Below are positions 36,333 through 44,434 of a DNA stretch of 64,000 bases, piece after piece. The notes below the pieces were generated by a model that searched no databases, was not told the origin of the DNA, and saw only the letters and a list, made by a program, of their open reading frames with translations. This DNA is from Anaeromassilibacillus sp001305115 (GTDB lineage Bacteria; Bacillota; Clostridia; Oscillospirales; Acutalibacteraceae). The stretch is taken from assembly GCA_042854365.1 (NCBI GenBank), contig AP031437.1, positions 1,798,001 through 1,862,000 of the forward strand, written 5' to 3'. Each line of letters begins with the position of its first letter. Positions within the stretch are counted from its first letter, which is position 1. Both the position numbers and the translations under genes were made by a program.

Positions 36333-37142
36333 TCAGCCCCCCTTTCTCTCCTGCACGCGCTTGTCTTTTGCCTGACGCAGGTTGACAATCACCAGCAGAA
36401 GCAATACTGCTACAAACAGCAATGTCGAAAGCGCATTGATCTCCGGACTCACACGTTTCCGCGTCATGGAATAGATATAGATTGGCAGGGTCTGAGTCGT
36501 TCCACTTGTAAAATAGCTGATGATAAAATCATCAATCGAGAGGGTAAAAGCCATAATCATCCCTGTGACAATGCCCGGCATAATCTCCGGAAGCACCACC
36601 TTAAAGAATGCCCTTCTCGGATTACAGCCTAAATCCTGTGCCGCTTCATAAAGATGCGGGTCCATCTGGCGGAGCTTTGGCAGGACGGACAAGACAACAT
36701 ATGGCAAACAAAAGGTAATGTGCGCCAAGATCAGCGAGAGCATTCCGAGGGACAATCCCCCCAGACTTTGCGCAACAAACACAAACAACAGCATCAAAGA
36801 TACGCCTGTAACAATTTCCGGATTGACCATCGGAAGGTTTGTCACATTCATCATCATACGGCGAACCCATTTATTGCGTATTCCGTTGAGACCAATGGCT
36901 GCAATTGTACCAAGAACCGTCGCTACTGCTGCTGCTATAATGGCAATAATCAGTGTATTTTTCAGCGCTTCCATAATCATGCGATCCTCAAACAAGCGAT
37001 TGTACCACCGCATGGAAAAGCCTGAAAATACAGAGCGGCTCATCGTATCCGAATCATTAAAGGAAAAAATAATCAACACAAAGATCGGCGCATAAAGAAA
37101 CAGAAACATGAGGAAGGTATATACTTTCGATGCAACTTTCAT
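36333..37142 (-). CDS. potC: Spermidine/putrescine ABC transporter permease PotC
   Basis: The 269-residue permease has six hydrophobic helices and the inner-membrane coupling motif EAAQDLGCNPRRAFFKVVLPEIMPGI. The N-terminal LYAPIFVLIIFSFND is typical of PotC. Its ATG overlaps the potB stop as ATGA, indicating coupled translation. Confidence 0.95.
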   Translation of the reverse strand: MKVASKVYTFLMFLFLYAPIFVLIIFSFNDSDTMSRSVFSGFSMRWYNRLFEDRMIMEALKNTLIIAIIAAAVATVLGTIAAIGLNGIRNKWVRRMMMNVTNLPMVNPEIVTGVSLMLLFVFVAQSLGGLSLGMLSLILAHITFCLPYVVLSVLPKLRQMDPHLYEAAQDLGCNPRRAFFKVVLPEIMPGIVTGMIMAFTLSIDDFIISYFTSGTTQTLPIYIYSMTRKRVSPEINALSTLLFVAVLLLLVIVNLRQAKDKRVQERKGG

Positions 37143-37957
37143 ATCATCAGCCCTCCTCCGCGCGTTTCGCCGTCGTCAAACTGATTCATAATCCCCATGC
37201 AGATCAAAATCAGAACCATCAGAACCAGTGAGATGGCGGAACCCAAATTTGGATTGTACGCACTTCCGAGGAATTGCATATCGATCAAGTCGCCGATCAG
37301 CAGATTGGAACCGCCGCCCAACATTTTGGAAATAATGAAGGTACTTACCGCAGGAACAAATACCATTGTAATACCCGAAATGACGCCGGGCATACTGAGC
37401 GGAAAGATCACCTTCATAAAAACGCGGCGCTGATTCGCTCCAAGATCTTGAGCTGCTTCGATTACAGAATGATCCATTTTAGCCAGAGCTGAGTACAAAG
37501 GCAAAATCATGAATGGAATATAATTGTAAACCATTCCCAATACCACCGCACCGGCTGTATTAATCATGTGGAGTTTCGGCAGCCCTAAAGAAGCAATCAC
37601 GGTGTTGATAACACCATTATCCTCCAACAACGTCATCCATGCATAAGTGCGAAGCAAAAAATTCATCCACATCGGCAGCATGACCAACATAATCAGCACA
37701 CTTTGTGCACGCGCACCTGTGTGCGAAATAATGTAGGCAAGCGGATACCCCAATACCAAGCAGATCACCGTCGCAATTGCCCCCAACCAAATAGAGCGCA
37801 AAAAGACATTGGAGTATTGCCCGACAGCCATAATATTGTCCAGAGTAAAGTGGCCGCTTTTATCTGTAAAAGCGAAGACTACCACAAGGATCATCGGAAC
37901 AACGATGAAGATCGTCATCCAAATTCCATAGGGTACGGAAGCGGTTTTAGATTTCAT
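37139..37957 (-). CDS. potB: Spermidine/putrescine ABC transporter permease PotB
   Basis: The 272-residue permease has six helices and the coupling motif EAAQDLGANQRRVFMKVIFPLSMPG. I use ATG 37957, inside the end of potA (11-base overlap), with GGAGG upstream. Upstream in-frame codons lie within potA and have no ribosome site. It pairs with PotC to form the channel. Confidence 0.94.
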   Translation of the reverse strand: MKSKTASVPYGIWMTIFIVVPMILVVVFAFTDKSGHFTLDNIMAVGQYSNVFLRSIWLGAIATVICLVLGYPLAYIISHTGARAQSVLIMLVMLPMWMNFLLRTYAWMTLLEDNGVINTVIASLGLPKLHMINTAGAVVLGMVYNYIPFMILPLYSALAKMDHSVIEAAQDLGANQRRVFMKVIFPLSMPGVISGITMVFVPAVSTFIISKMLGGGSNLLIGDLIDMQFLGSAYNPNLGSAISLVLMVLILICMGIMNQFDDGETRGGGLMI

Positions 37958-39089
37958 CCTCTTTTTTTGCCTCCTCCCTCTGCGAGGCGAGAATATCCTC
38001 GTCCATCTCGTCACTGAATGTGCTATAATCTCCAAATTTACCGGAATATTCCGACTTCTTCATGATATGGATATCATCCGGCTGCAGCAGCAGGCCGATC
38101 TTGCTTCCCTCCTCCTGGAAGTCGGTTGATTGAATCATCCATTTAAAGCCCTTGACATCCACAATGATTTCATAATGGACGCCCTTAAACGTTACGCTGG
38201 TCACCAAACCGGAGAGTGGACTCTCCCCCGGCGCCACCACATCGATATCCTCCGGACGGATTACCACGTCCACAGGTTCATTTTTTGTAAAGCCTTTGTC
38301 AACACAGCGGAATTTCTGTCCTGCAAATTCGGCCAGGTAATCGTCCAACATCACGCCGTCCAGAATATTGCTCTCTCCAATAAAGTCCGCTACAAACGCA
38401 TTTTTCGGCTCATTGTAGATGTCTCGCGGCGAGCCGATCTGCTGAATTTCGCCCTTATCCATGACGACAACCGTGTCTGACATGGAAAGAGCTTCTTCCT
38501 GATCGTGTGTGACAAAAATGAAAGTGATACCGGTCTGTTGCTGAATCTTTTTGAGCTCGACCTGCATGTCCTTGCGAAGCTTGAGATCCAACGCCCCCAG
38601 CGGCTCATCCAAAAGCAACACCTTGGGGTTGTTTGCCAATGCACGAGCAATGGCGACACGCTGCTGCTGACCGCCAGAAAGAAGGTTGACATTGCGGTGT
38701 GCAAAACCATTCAGATTGACCAAATTCAGCATTTCCTTGACAGTCGACTGAATTTCCTTTTCGCTCTTACCGTGTACACGCATTCCAAACGCCACATTAT
38801 CGTAGACATTTAAATGTGGGAAGAGCGCATACTTTTGGAAAATCGTATTGACCTCTCGTTTGTGCGGTGGTACATCGTTGATTCTTTTGCCATTGAAAAA
38901 GACATCGCCCTTGTCTGGATTGACAAAGCCTCCTACAATCCGCAGAGTCGTGGTTTTTCCGCACCCCGACGGACCCAAAAGAGTGACAAATTCGCCCCCT
39001 TGGATGCTGAGGTTAAAATCCTTCAGCACGGCCTCGCCATCAAACGAAACGGCGATGTTTTTCAATTCGATGATTGGTGTTTCTCCCAT
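37947..39089 (-). CDS. potA: Spermidine/putrescine ABC transporter ATPase PotA (start uncertain)
   Basis: The 380-residue core has Walker A LLGPSGCGKTTTLR, signature LLSGGQQQRVAIARAL, Walker B VLLLDEPLGALD and the H-loop VTHDQEEAL. A C-terminal TOBE-type regulatory domain (about 280-360) follows. ATG 39089 gives the normal family N-terminus (GETPIIELKNIAVSFDG) but has only AAAGGGG 12 bases upstream. The same frame extends without a stop to ATG 39278, which has GGAGGG at ideal spacing and would add 63 residues. Either start is possible. It is the first gene of the pot operon. Confidence 0.92.
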   Translation of the reverse strand: MGETPIIELKNIAVSFDGEAVLKDFNLSIQGGEFVTLLGPSGCGKTTTLRIVGGFVNPDKGDVFFNGKRINDVPPHKREVNTIFQKYALFPHLNVYDNVAFGMRVHGKSEKEIQSTVKEMLNLVNLNGFAHRNVNLLSGGQQQRVAIARALANNPKVLLLDEPLGALDLKLRKDMQVELKKIQQQTGITFIFVTHDQEEALSMSDTVVVMDKGEIQQIGSPRDIYNEPKNAFVADFIGESNILDGVMLDDYLAEFAGQKFRCVDKGFTKNEPVDVVIRPEDIDVVAPGESPLSGLVTSVTFKGVHYEIIVDVKGFKWMIQSTDFQEEGSKIGLLLQPDDIHIMKKSEYSGKFGDYSTFSDEMDEDILASQREEAKKEDEI

Positions 39090-39389
39090 TTTAATGTGCA
39101 TCCCCTTTGCGGTGAAATTCGTCGCGTGAAAGCCGGCTCGGTTTGGGCAACCGAATTCCGTGTTAAACGCAATCGCAGCCGCGCCGTCACCATTGCCCTC
39201 CGCAAAGGATTTTTCACAATCAGAATTGACTGCGGCAATGAAGCGAGGCTGACTCATCGGGAAACGGCTGGTAATCATACCTTTTCCCTCCGGCAATGTA
39301 CAAGTCTCCAGAGTCGGCCAATCTCATTTCACATGGCCATCTCTATCGACATTTCCCATCGCCGTATTAGATGCAAACGCAACGAATCT

Positions 39390-39418
39390 AATATAGTAGT
39401 AAAACCGCCATTTGTCAA
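39390..39418 (-). promoter_or_regulatory. Promoter of the potABCD operon
   Basis: On the minus strand TTGACA (39413-39418) and TATATT (39390-39395) are separated by exactly 17 bases. The predicted start near 39383 leaves a leader of about 105 bases to ATG 39278 or about 290 bases to ATG 39089. Confidence 0.78.
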
Positions 39419-39570
39419 TATATTATTGCATTTTTCTGCAAAAATCGTGTATTTTTTTAAATTATCTTTTTGATTCCTCAAAATTTCTCCGGTTTTCTTG
39501 TGTATCCTTTCAGAACTTCCTTTTGGAATCTGAACATAATGTTAATAAATCCAACCAATCATAAACAAGC

Positions 39571-39600
39571 AAAAAGGCTGCACACAAAAAGTGTACAGCC
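39571..39600 (-). terminator. Second terminator downstream of the tRNA pair
   Basis: On the minus strand GGCTGTACAC pairs with GTGTGCAGCC and is followed by TTTTTGC. It backs up the stronger terminator at 39804-39828. Confidence 0.65.
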
Positions 39601-39803
39601 CAAGGAATTTTCTTTTTTCAGGTAATCACAGTTGAATGATAATCAGATTTAAGATCACTACTGCTGTCAAAAAACTTGCTTATAAAAAGCATTTCTTTCC
39701 AAACAAATCAATTTATAAAAGTATTTTTCTAATGATTCCATAGTAGACCACTATAAAGAGGTAAAACTTATACGATTTCAAAAAAGTTTAGTAAAAACAA
39801 TTA

Positions 39804-39828
39804 AACCGGGTACAACTTGTACCCGGTT
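39804..39828 (-). terminator. Terminator of the tRNA-Gln/tRNA-Pro transcript
   Basis: A perfect palindrome (AACCGGGTACAA, one base, TTGTACCCGGTT) lies 5 bases after the tRNA-Pro CCA end on the minus strand and runs into TAATTGTTTTT. Confidence 0.8.
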
Positions 39829-39832
39829 CTTC

Positions 39833-39909
39833 TGGTCGAGGTGAGAGGATTTGAACCTCCGGCTTCTACGTCCCGAACGTAGCGCTCTACCAAACTGAGC
39901 CACACCTCG
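39833..39909 (-). tRNA. tRNA-Pro (anticodon CGG)
   Basis: The 77-base tRNA has acceptor CGAGGTG/CACCTCG, a D-arm GCTCAGTTTGGTAGAGC, the anticodon arm CTACGTTCGGGACGTAG (anticodon CGG) and the T-arm GGAGGTTCAAATCCTC. CCA is encoded at 39833-39835. Confidence 0.96.
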
Positions 39910-39910
39910 A

Positions 39911-39984
39911 TGGCTGCGGAAGAAGGATTCGAACCCTCACAAACAGAGTCAGAGTCTGCCGTGCTACCATTACACAATTCCGCA
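39911..39984 (-). tRNA. tRNA-Gln (anticodon CTG)
   Basis: The 74-base tRNA has acceptor TGCGGAA/TTCCGCA (U1-A72, as usual for tRNA-Gln), a D-arm GTGTAATGGTAGCAC, the anticodon loop CTCTGAC (anticodon CTG) and the T-arm GAGGGTTCGAATCCTTC, with CCA encoded. It is one base upstream of tRNA-Pro, in one transcript. Confidence 0.95.
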
Positions 39985-40162
39985 ATATTAAGTTGTCCTC
40001 GACCGCATTCTGAAAGAAGCTCCAGAGCGAATCGCCTTGACTATTATATGACAACGTTTCAAAAAATGCAAGCCTTTTTTTAAAAAAAATGGAAAAAAAT
40101 TTTTCATCCTGTTTTCACAGATACATAAAAATACTTTCAGCCGATTTTCTGCCTAGAATGAC

Positions 40163-40197
40163 TTGTGGTCAAGTGCACGAATCACACTTGGCCACAA
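40163..40197 (-). other. Hairpin spanning the stop codon of the HD gene
   Basis: TTGTGGTCAAGTG and CACTTGGCCACAA form a 13-bp stem (one mismatch) around the stop codon. No T-tail follows, so it could protect the mRNA 3' end rather than terminate transcription. Confidence 0.4.
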
Positions 40198-40679
40198 CTG
40201 ACATTCAGCTTTGTTCGAACGCGCATTAAGCGATAGATCTGAAGCATTTCCGCCAAGGCGCAAACCTTATCTGCGGCATTGACAACAAACGATTCCTTAT
40301 ACTTAGGAATCTTCCGCAACGTCAATGGCCACATATGTTTTAAAATAATATCCTGTTCGAGTTCCGTCAACTCGCAGATTTTACTGGCGTTGCACAAAGC
40401 CGCCTCTGGATGGGTAAAGCCATGCCACCCCTGATGGCTACCTTTTTCGTGCCAATCATAGAGAAACAAATCGTGCAGGAGACCGCCCCGAGCAGCTGCG
40501 TGAAAATCCCAACCAAAACGCCGGCAAATCAAAAAGCTAACATATGCAACAAAAACACAATGCTCAAAACAATTTATATCCACATGTTGGTTGACATCCC
40601 GCATAGCCTGCACACTCGGCGTATCAATGAGATCTGCGATACACGACTGAAATAGTAAACGGTTGCCGCTATCCCACAT
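40182..40679 (-). CDS. HD-domain protein (putative phosphohydrolase)
   Basis: The 165-residue protein carries the metal-binding pattern of HD hydrolases: His40 in CFEHCVFVAY, His69-Asp70 in LLHDLFLYDW, the downstream His residues of WHGFTHPEAA and the Asp in VNAADKVCA. Small HD proteins of this type are common in Firmicutes, often without known substrate; a nucleotide or phosphoester is likely by family. AAGGAG lies 11 bases before ATG 40679. It is a single-gene unit. Confidence 0.8.
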   Translation of the reverse strand: MWDSGNRLLFQSCIADLIDTPSVQAMRDVNQHVDINCFEHCVFVAYVSFLICRRFGWDFHAAARGGLLHDLFLYDWHEKGSHQGWHGFTHPEAALCNASKICELTELEQDIILKHMWPLTLRKIPKYKESFVVNAADKVCALAEMLQIYRLMRVRTKLNVSCGQV

Positions 40680-40807
40680 AGAACATGCACTCCTTTTTCA
40701 AACCACAAATTATGTGTGAGTAGTTTTATTATACTACAGCGAGATATAAAAAAGCCACTGATTTTTGCCGATTCTCTTTACACAATTTTTTCCAAACTGG
40801 GAAGCCC

Positions 40808-40836
40808 TTGCCAAACCCTGTTATTCAAACTAAAAT
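40808..40836 (+). promoter_or_regulatory. Promoter of dtd
   Basis: TTGCCA (40808-40813) and TAAAAT (40831-40836) are spaced by 17 bases, about 35 bases before the dtd start codon. Confidence 0.65.
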
Positions 40837-40871
40837 AGAACTATCGACGAAACGTAGGAGGAGAACCATTT

Positions 40872-41333
40872 ATGAAAGCAGTCGTCCAAAGAGTCAGGCA
40901 GTCCAGTGTCTCCATCGATGGAAAAACCGTCGGGGAAATCCAATGCGGATTGATGGTTTTGCTCGGTGTGACCGATGTAGACACCGAACAAGAATGTGAT
41001 TACCTTGCAGATAAAATTGCCGGCCTTCGCATTTTCGAAGATGATACAGGAAAAATGAACCGTTCCCTGTTGGATATACAGGGGGAAATGCTGATTGTGT
41101 CCCAGTTTACCCTGTGTGCCGATTGCCGAAAAGGCCGCCGGCCATCGTTTATCCGTGCAGCAAAACCCGAAACGGCGATTCCCCTCTACAACCGCTTTAT
41201 TGCACAAATACAGGCGCGGGGAATTCGCACAGCTACCGGTGAATTTGGAGCAGATATGTTGGTCTCCATCGAAAACGACGGCCCTGTCACCATCCCGCTG
41301 GATACGGAGGAAATCATGCCCAAAGGAAAGTGA
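40872..41333 (+). CDS. dtd: D-aminoacyl-tRNA deacylase
   Basis: The 153-residue proofreading enzyme hydrolyses D-aminoacyl-tRNAs and glycyl-tRNA-Ala. It starts MKAVVQRVRQSSV and has the two active-site motifs IVSQFTLCAD (SQFTL) and ENDGPVTIPLD (GPVT). Length is normal. AGGAGGAG precedes the ATG. The hyd operon promoter follows at once, so dtd is probably its own unit. Confidence 0.95.
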   Translation: MKAVVQRVRQSSVSIDGKTVGEIQCGLMVLLGVTDVDTEQECDYLADKIAGLRIFEDDTGKMNRSLLDIQGEMLIVSQFTLCADCRKGRRPSFIRAAKPETAIPLYNRFIAQIQARGIRTATGEFGADMLVSIENDGPVTIPLDTEEIMPKGK

Positions 41334-41378
41334 CCCTATCCGAAATAGACAAATTTTATGTAGCATTTGTACATGCTA

Positions 41379-41407
41379 TTGACTTTTTGTTCGAAACTTG
41401 GTAGAAT
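41379..41407 (+). promoter_or_regulatory. Promoter of the hydrogenase maturation operon
   Basis: TTGACT (41379-41384) and TAGAAT (41402-41407) are spaced by 17 bases, a near-consensus promoter. It fires into the structured leader. Confidence 0.78.
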
Positions 41408-41413
41408 GAAACA

Positions 41414-41582
41414 AATCTTCCAATCCCAAGGGCGCTTCCCGCGGGTGAGGATCTAAAAACACAGATACGTTCTGATTTACGAGGGGCTTTCCCGAGAAAG
41501 AAGGCGGTTGTTATGACTGAAAAATCAGGGTAGCTCCGCGCTTTTTTGCGCGGAGCTTTTTGACTGTTTGGGAGGAACCAAT
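41414..41582 (+). ncRNA. Structured 5' leader of the hyd operon, candidate cis-regulatory RNA
   Basis: The leader of about 170 bases contains CTGATTT (41472-41478) pairing with AAATCAG (41522-41528) around inner hairpins such as GAGGGGCTTTCCCGAG. A complete terminator follows: stem GCTCCGCGC/GCGCGGAGC (41533-41556) and TTTTT. An upstream CCCGCGGG segment (41438-41445) could compete with the terminator. A terminator between a strong promoter and the first gene implies conditional read-through. I do not recognise a known riboswitch class; a T-box is unlikely because the UGGN bulge is missing. Confidence 0.6.
41533..41561 (+). terminator. Leader terminator of the hyd operon
   Basis: A perfect 9-bp GC-rich stem with a 6-T loop is followed by five Ts, 21 bases before the first start codon. 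It is positioned as an attenuator. Confidence 0.85.
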
Positions 41583-41840
41583 ATGGAAAAACGGGTTGCG
41601 TTGATTGGCATTGTCGTGGAAGATATGAACAATGTGGAATCGCTCAACCATATTCTACACGAATATGGCGACTATATCATCGGACGTATGGGAATTCCTT
41701 ATCGCAGCCGAGGGATTTCTATCATCAGCGTGGCTGTGGATGCGCCGATGAACATCATCAGCACTATTTCTGGGAAGCTGGGCATGCTAAAAGGCCTCAG
41801 TGTGAAAACCATCTATTCAAAGGCTGGGCAGACAGAATGA
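41583..41840 (+). CDS. TM1266-family iron-only hydrogenase system regulator
   Basis: The 85-residue protein has an ACT/NikR-C-like fold typical of the TM1266 family (RVALIGIVVEDMN, GDYIIGRMGIPYRSRGISIISV), found almost only beside [FeFe]-hydrogenase maturation genes. It is thought to be regulatory; it lacks a DNA-binding domain. ATG 41583 follows GGGAGG. Its stop overlaps the hydE start as ATGA. Confidence 0.88.
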   Translation: MEKRVALIGIVVEDMNNVESLNHILHEYGDYIIGRMGIPYRSRGISIISVAVDAPMNIISTISGKLGMLKGLSVKTIYSKAGQTE

Positions 41841-42796
41841 CCTATACACGTAAACAACTCGAAACGTTCCTGGCATTGGAGGATTTCCAGGAAATCTACG
41901 CACAAGCCGATGCATTGCGTGCGGAAACAGTCGGCGATATTGTGCACATTCGCGCATTGCTGGAATTTTCCAACCATTGTAAACGCCTGTGTTGTTATTG
42001 CGGTCTCAATGCCACGGATAAAAATCTCCCCCGGTTCCGTATGGACCCTCGGGACATGATTTCCACAGCCCAAGAGGCCTGCCAGGCGGGTTACAAAACC
42101 ATTGTTCTCCAATCGGGAGAAGACCCCTGGTATACGCCGGATATGATCGGTGAGGTCGTCAAACAGATCAAAAAGACTGGAATGGCTGTTACTTTGAGTT
42201 GTGGCGAGCATCCCGAATCCGTTTACCAGTACTGGCGCGACTGTGGCGCGGACCGGTATCTCCTCAAGCATGAAACGTCTGACCCAAAATTGTATGCCAC
42301 GCTTCATCCGGACAGCTCATTGGAAGCACGGGTTGCGTGCCTGCGCAGCTTAAAACGGATCGGCTATGAAACCGGCGGCGGATTTATGATTGGCCTGCCA
42401 GGGCAAACGCTCTCCACCATCGCCGGAGACCTGCTTCTCCTGCAAGAGATTGGATGTGATATGGCTGGCATCGGCCCCTTTATCCCCCATCCGGACACAC
42501 CGCTCCGGGAAGCGACTCCTGGCAGCACAGAGTTGACAAAGCGGGCAGTCGCATTGGCACGTTTGCTGTTGCCGCGGGCGAATTTGCCTGCGACAACGGC
42601 TCTTGGCGTATTGGATGACGCACAAAAAGAAAATGTATTTTCTTGTGGGGCCAATGTCATCATGCGAAAGGTCACGCCAAATAACTTAAAAAAACTCTAT
42701 CAGATCTATCCGGCGGCCTTTTCCGACGTTGACATCCGCACTGGCCGCCTTGAGACCGAAGCGGAAATCCGTTCGCTGAACCGAACCCCTGTATAA
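41837..42796 (+). CDS. hydE: [FeFe] hydrogenase H-cluster maturase HydE
   Basis: The 319-residue radical SAM enzyme acts in building the dithiolate-bridged di-iron subcluster. The radical-SAM cluster ligands are Cys48, Cys52 and Cys55 in HCKRLCCYCGL. HydE/BioB-like features such as LKHETSDPKLY, GYETGGGFMIGLPGQT and GIGPFIPHPDTPL are present. It lies between the TM1266-type gene and hydG, as in many clostridia. Confidence 0.95.
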   Translation: MTYTRKQLETFLALEDFQEIYAQADALRAETVGDIVHIRALLEFSNHCKRLCCYCGLNATDKNLPRFRMDPRDMISTAQEACQAGYKTIVLQSGEDPWYTPDMIGEVVKQIKKTGMAVTLSCGEHPESVYQYWRDCGADRYLLKHETSDPKLYATLHPDSSLEARVACLRSLKRIGYETGGGFMIGLPGQTLSTIAGDLLLLQEIGCDMAGIGPFIPHPDTPLREATPGSTELTKRAVALARLLLPRANLPATTALGVLDDAQKENVFSCGANVIMRKVTPNNLKKLYQIYPAAFSDVDIRTGRLETEAEIRSLNRTPV

Positions 42797-42845
42797 ATTT
42801 TATAACTCTGTATGGACTTTGACGGATTGAAAGGAAGAATGAACG

Positions 42846-44264
42846 ATGTATAATCCAAAATCACCCATTGCGACTGAATTTATTGACGATGAAGAAATTC
42901 GCGATACCCTCCGCTATGCGGAAGAAAATAAGGACAACCTGGAATTGGTTAACCGCCTCATCGACAAGACCGATGAACTCAAAGGATTGACGCATCGCGA
43001 GGCGGCTGTCCTGCTCGCCTGTGAAGACAAAGACGCATTGGAACGCATCTTTGCACAGGCCACAAAAATTAAGCAGGAGTTTTATGGCAACCGTATTGTG
43101 ATGTTTGCACCGCTGTATCTCTCTAATTACTGCGTAAATGGTTGTACTTACTGTCCGTACCATAAGAAAAACGGTCATATCGCACGCAAGAAGTTGACCC
43201 AGGATGAAATCCGCCGGGAAGTGATCGCCCTGCAGGATATGGGTCATAAGCGTTTGGCCTTGGAAACCGGCGAGGACCCTGTCAACAATCCAATCGAATA
43301 CGTATTGGAGAGTATCAAAACCATCTATTCCATCAAACATAAAAATGGCGCAATCCGCCGTGTCAACGTCAATATCGCTGCCACAACAGTGGAAAATTAC
43401 CGCAAACTAAAGGAAGCGGGTATCGGCACATACATCCTATTTCAGGAAACCTACAACAAAGAACAATACGAAAAATTACACCCCACAGGTCCGAAGAGTA
43501 ACTATGCCTACCACACAGAGGCGATGGACCGTGCTATGCAGGGCGGCATCGATGATGTGGGTTGCGGCGTTCTGTTTGGTTTGAACCTGTACCGTTATGA
43601 CTTTGTCGGCCTTCTGATGCACGCTGAACACTTGGAAGCCGTCTATGGGGTGGGACCTCATACGATCAGTGTTCCCCGTCTGCGCAACGCCGACGACATC
43701 GATGTAAGCGATTTTAGCAACGCGATTTCGGACGAGCTGTTCCAAAAAATCGTCGCCATTTTGCGTATTGCTGTCCCGTACACGGGACTCATCGTCTCTA
43801 CGCGCGAATCGCAGCGCACCCGCGAAATGGTCATCAAGTATGGAGTGTCCCAGATCAGCGGCGGTTCCCGCACCAGTGTGGGCGGCTATGCGGAAGAGGA
43901 CCGCATGGAGGAGGACTCTGCCCAATTTGAAGTCAGCGACCACCGGACACTGGATGAAGTGGTCAACTGGCTGTTGAAGCTGGGATATATTCCTAGCTTC
44001 TGCACAGCATGTTACCGCGCAGGACGCACAGGCGACCGCTTTATGAGCCTCGTGAAAGCTGGGCAGATCAAAAACTGCTGCCTCCCCAATGCTTTGATGA
44101 CTCTAAAGGAATATGCAGAAGATTATGCCAGCCCTGAAACCAAGCAATTGGCCTTAGAGATGATCGATAAAGAGGTGCAGACGATCCCGAACGACAAGGT
44201 TCGGGAAATCGCACTCAAAAATCTCCATGGCCTTGACGAAGGGCTTCGCGATTTTCGCTTCTGA
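42846..44264 (+). CDS. hydG: [FeFe] hydrogenase H-cluster maturase HydG
   Basis: The 472-residue radical SAM tyrosine lyase makes the CO and cyanide ligands of the H-cluster from tyrosine. The SAM-cluster ligands are Cys96, Cys100 and Cys103 (NYCVNGCTYCPYH). The auxiliary cluster motif CX2CX22C is complete at Cys386, Cys389 and Cys412. It resembles ThiH over the barrel. The start has AAAGGAAG upstream. Confidence 0.96.
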   Translation: MYNPKSPIATEFIDDEEIRDTLRYAEENKDNLELVNRLIDKTDELKGLTHREAAVLLACEDKDALERIFAQATKIKQEFYGNRIVMFAPLYLSNYCVNGCTYCPYHKKNGHIARKKLTQDEIRREVIALQDMGHKRLALETGEDPVNNPIEYVLESIKTIYSIKHKNGAIRRVNVNIAATTVENYRKLKEAGIGTYILFQETYNKEQYEKLHPTGPKSNYAYHTEAMDRAMQGGIDDVGCGVLFGLNLYRYDFVGLLMHAEHLEAVYGVGPHTISVPRLRNADDIDVSDFSNAISDELFQKIVAILRIAVPYTGLIVSTRESQRTREMVIKYGVSQISGGSRTSVGGYAEEDRMEEDSAQFEVSDHRTLDEVVNWLLKLGYIPSFCTACYRAGRTGDRFMSLVKAGQIKNCCLPNALMTLKEYAEDYASPETKQLALEMIDKEVQTIPNDKVREIALKNLHGLDEGLRDFRF

Positions 44265-44434
44265 TGCAAATCGAATTCGGAATACACCCAACATGGGCTG
44301 GTCCGAAAGGATTTTCGGAGTTCATTTCGGCAGAGTACCGGTTCTTCGTTCGATTCCCCCAAGTGGAGGAATTCTTTTCGTCCGAAGAGCCAGCTCTACA
44401 GCGGAGAAACCTGCATATTCTTTAGGAGGATTCT

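Larger units (their letters stand above)
39419..39832. other. AT-rich intergenic stretch with tRNA terminators
   Basis: No gene is seen between the pot promoter and the tRNA pair. The stretch holds two hairpins assigned to the leftward tRNA transcript (39576-39600 and 39804-39828) and otherwise only AT-rich sequence with stops in all frames. Confidence 0.6.

Noticed and set aside
41520..41561. T-box-like AGGGTAGCTCCGCGC in the hyd leader
   Set aside because: The UGGN sequence that pairs with the tRNA acceptor end is missing, and the leader is too short for a T-box stem I with specifier loop. The GC-rich part is explained by the terminator.
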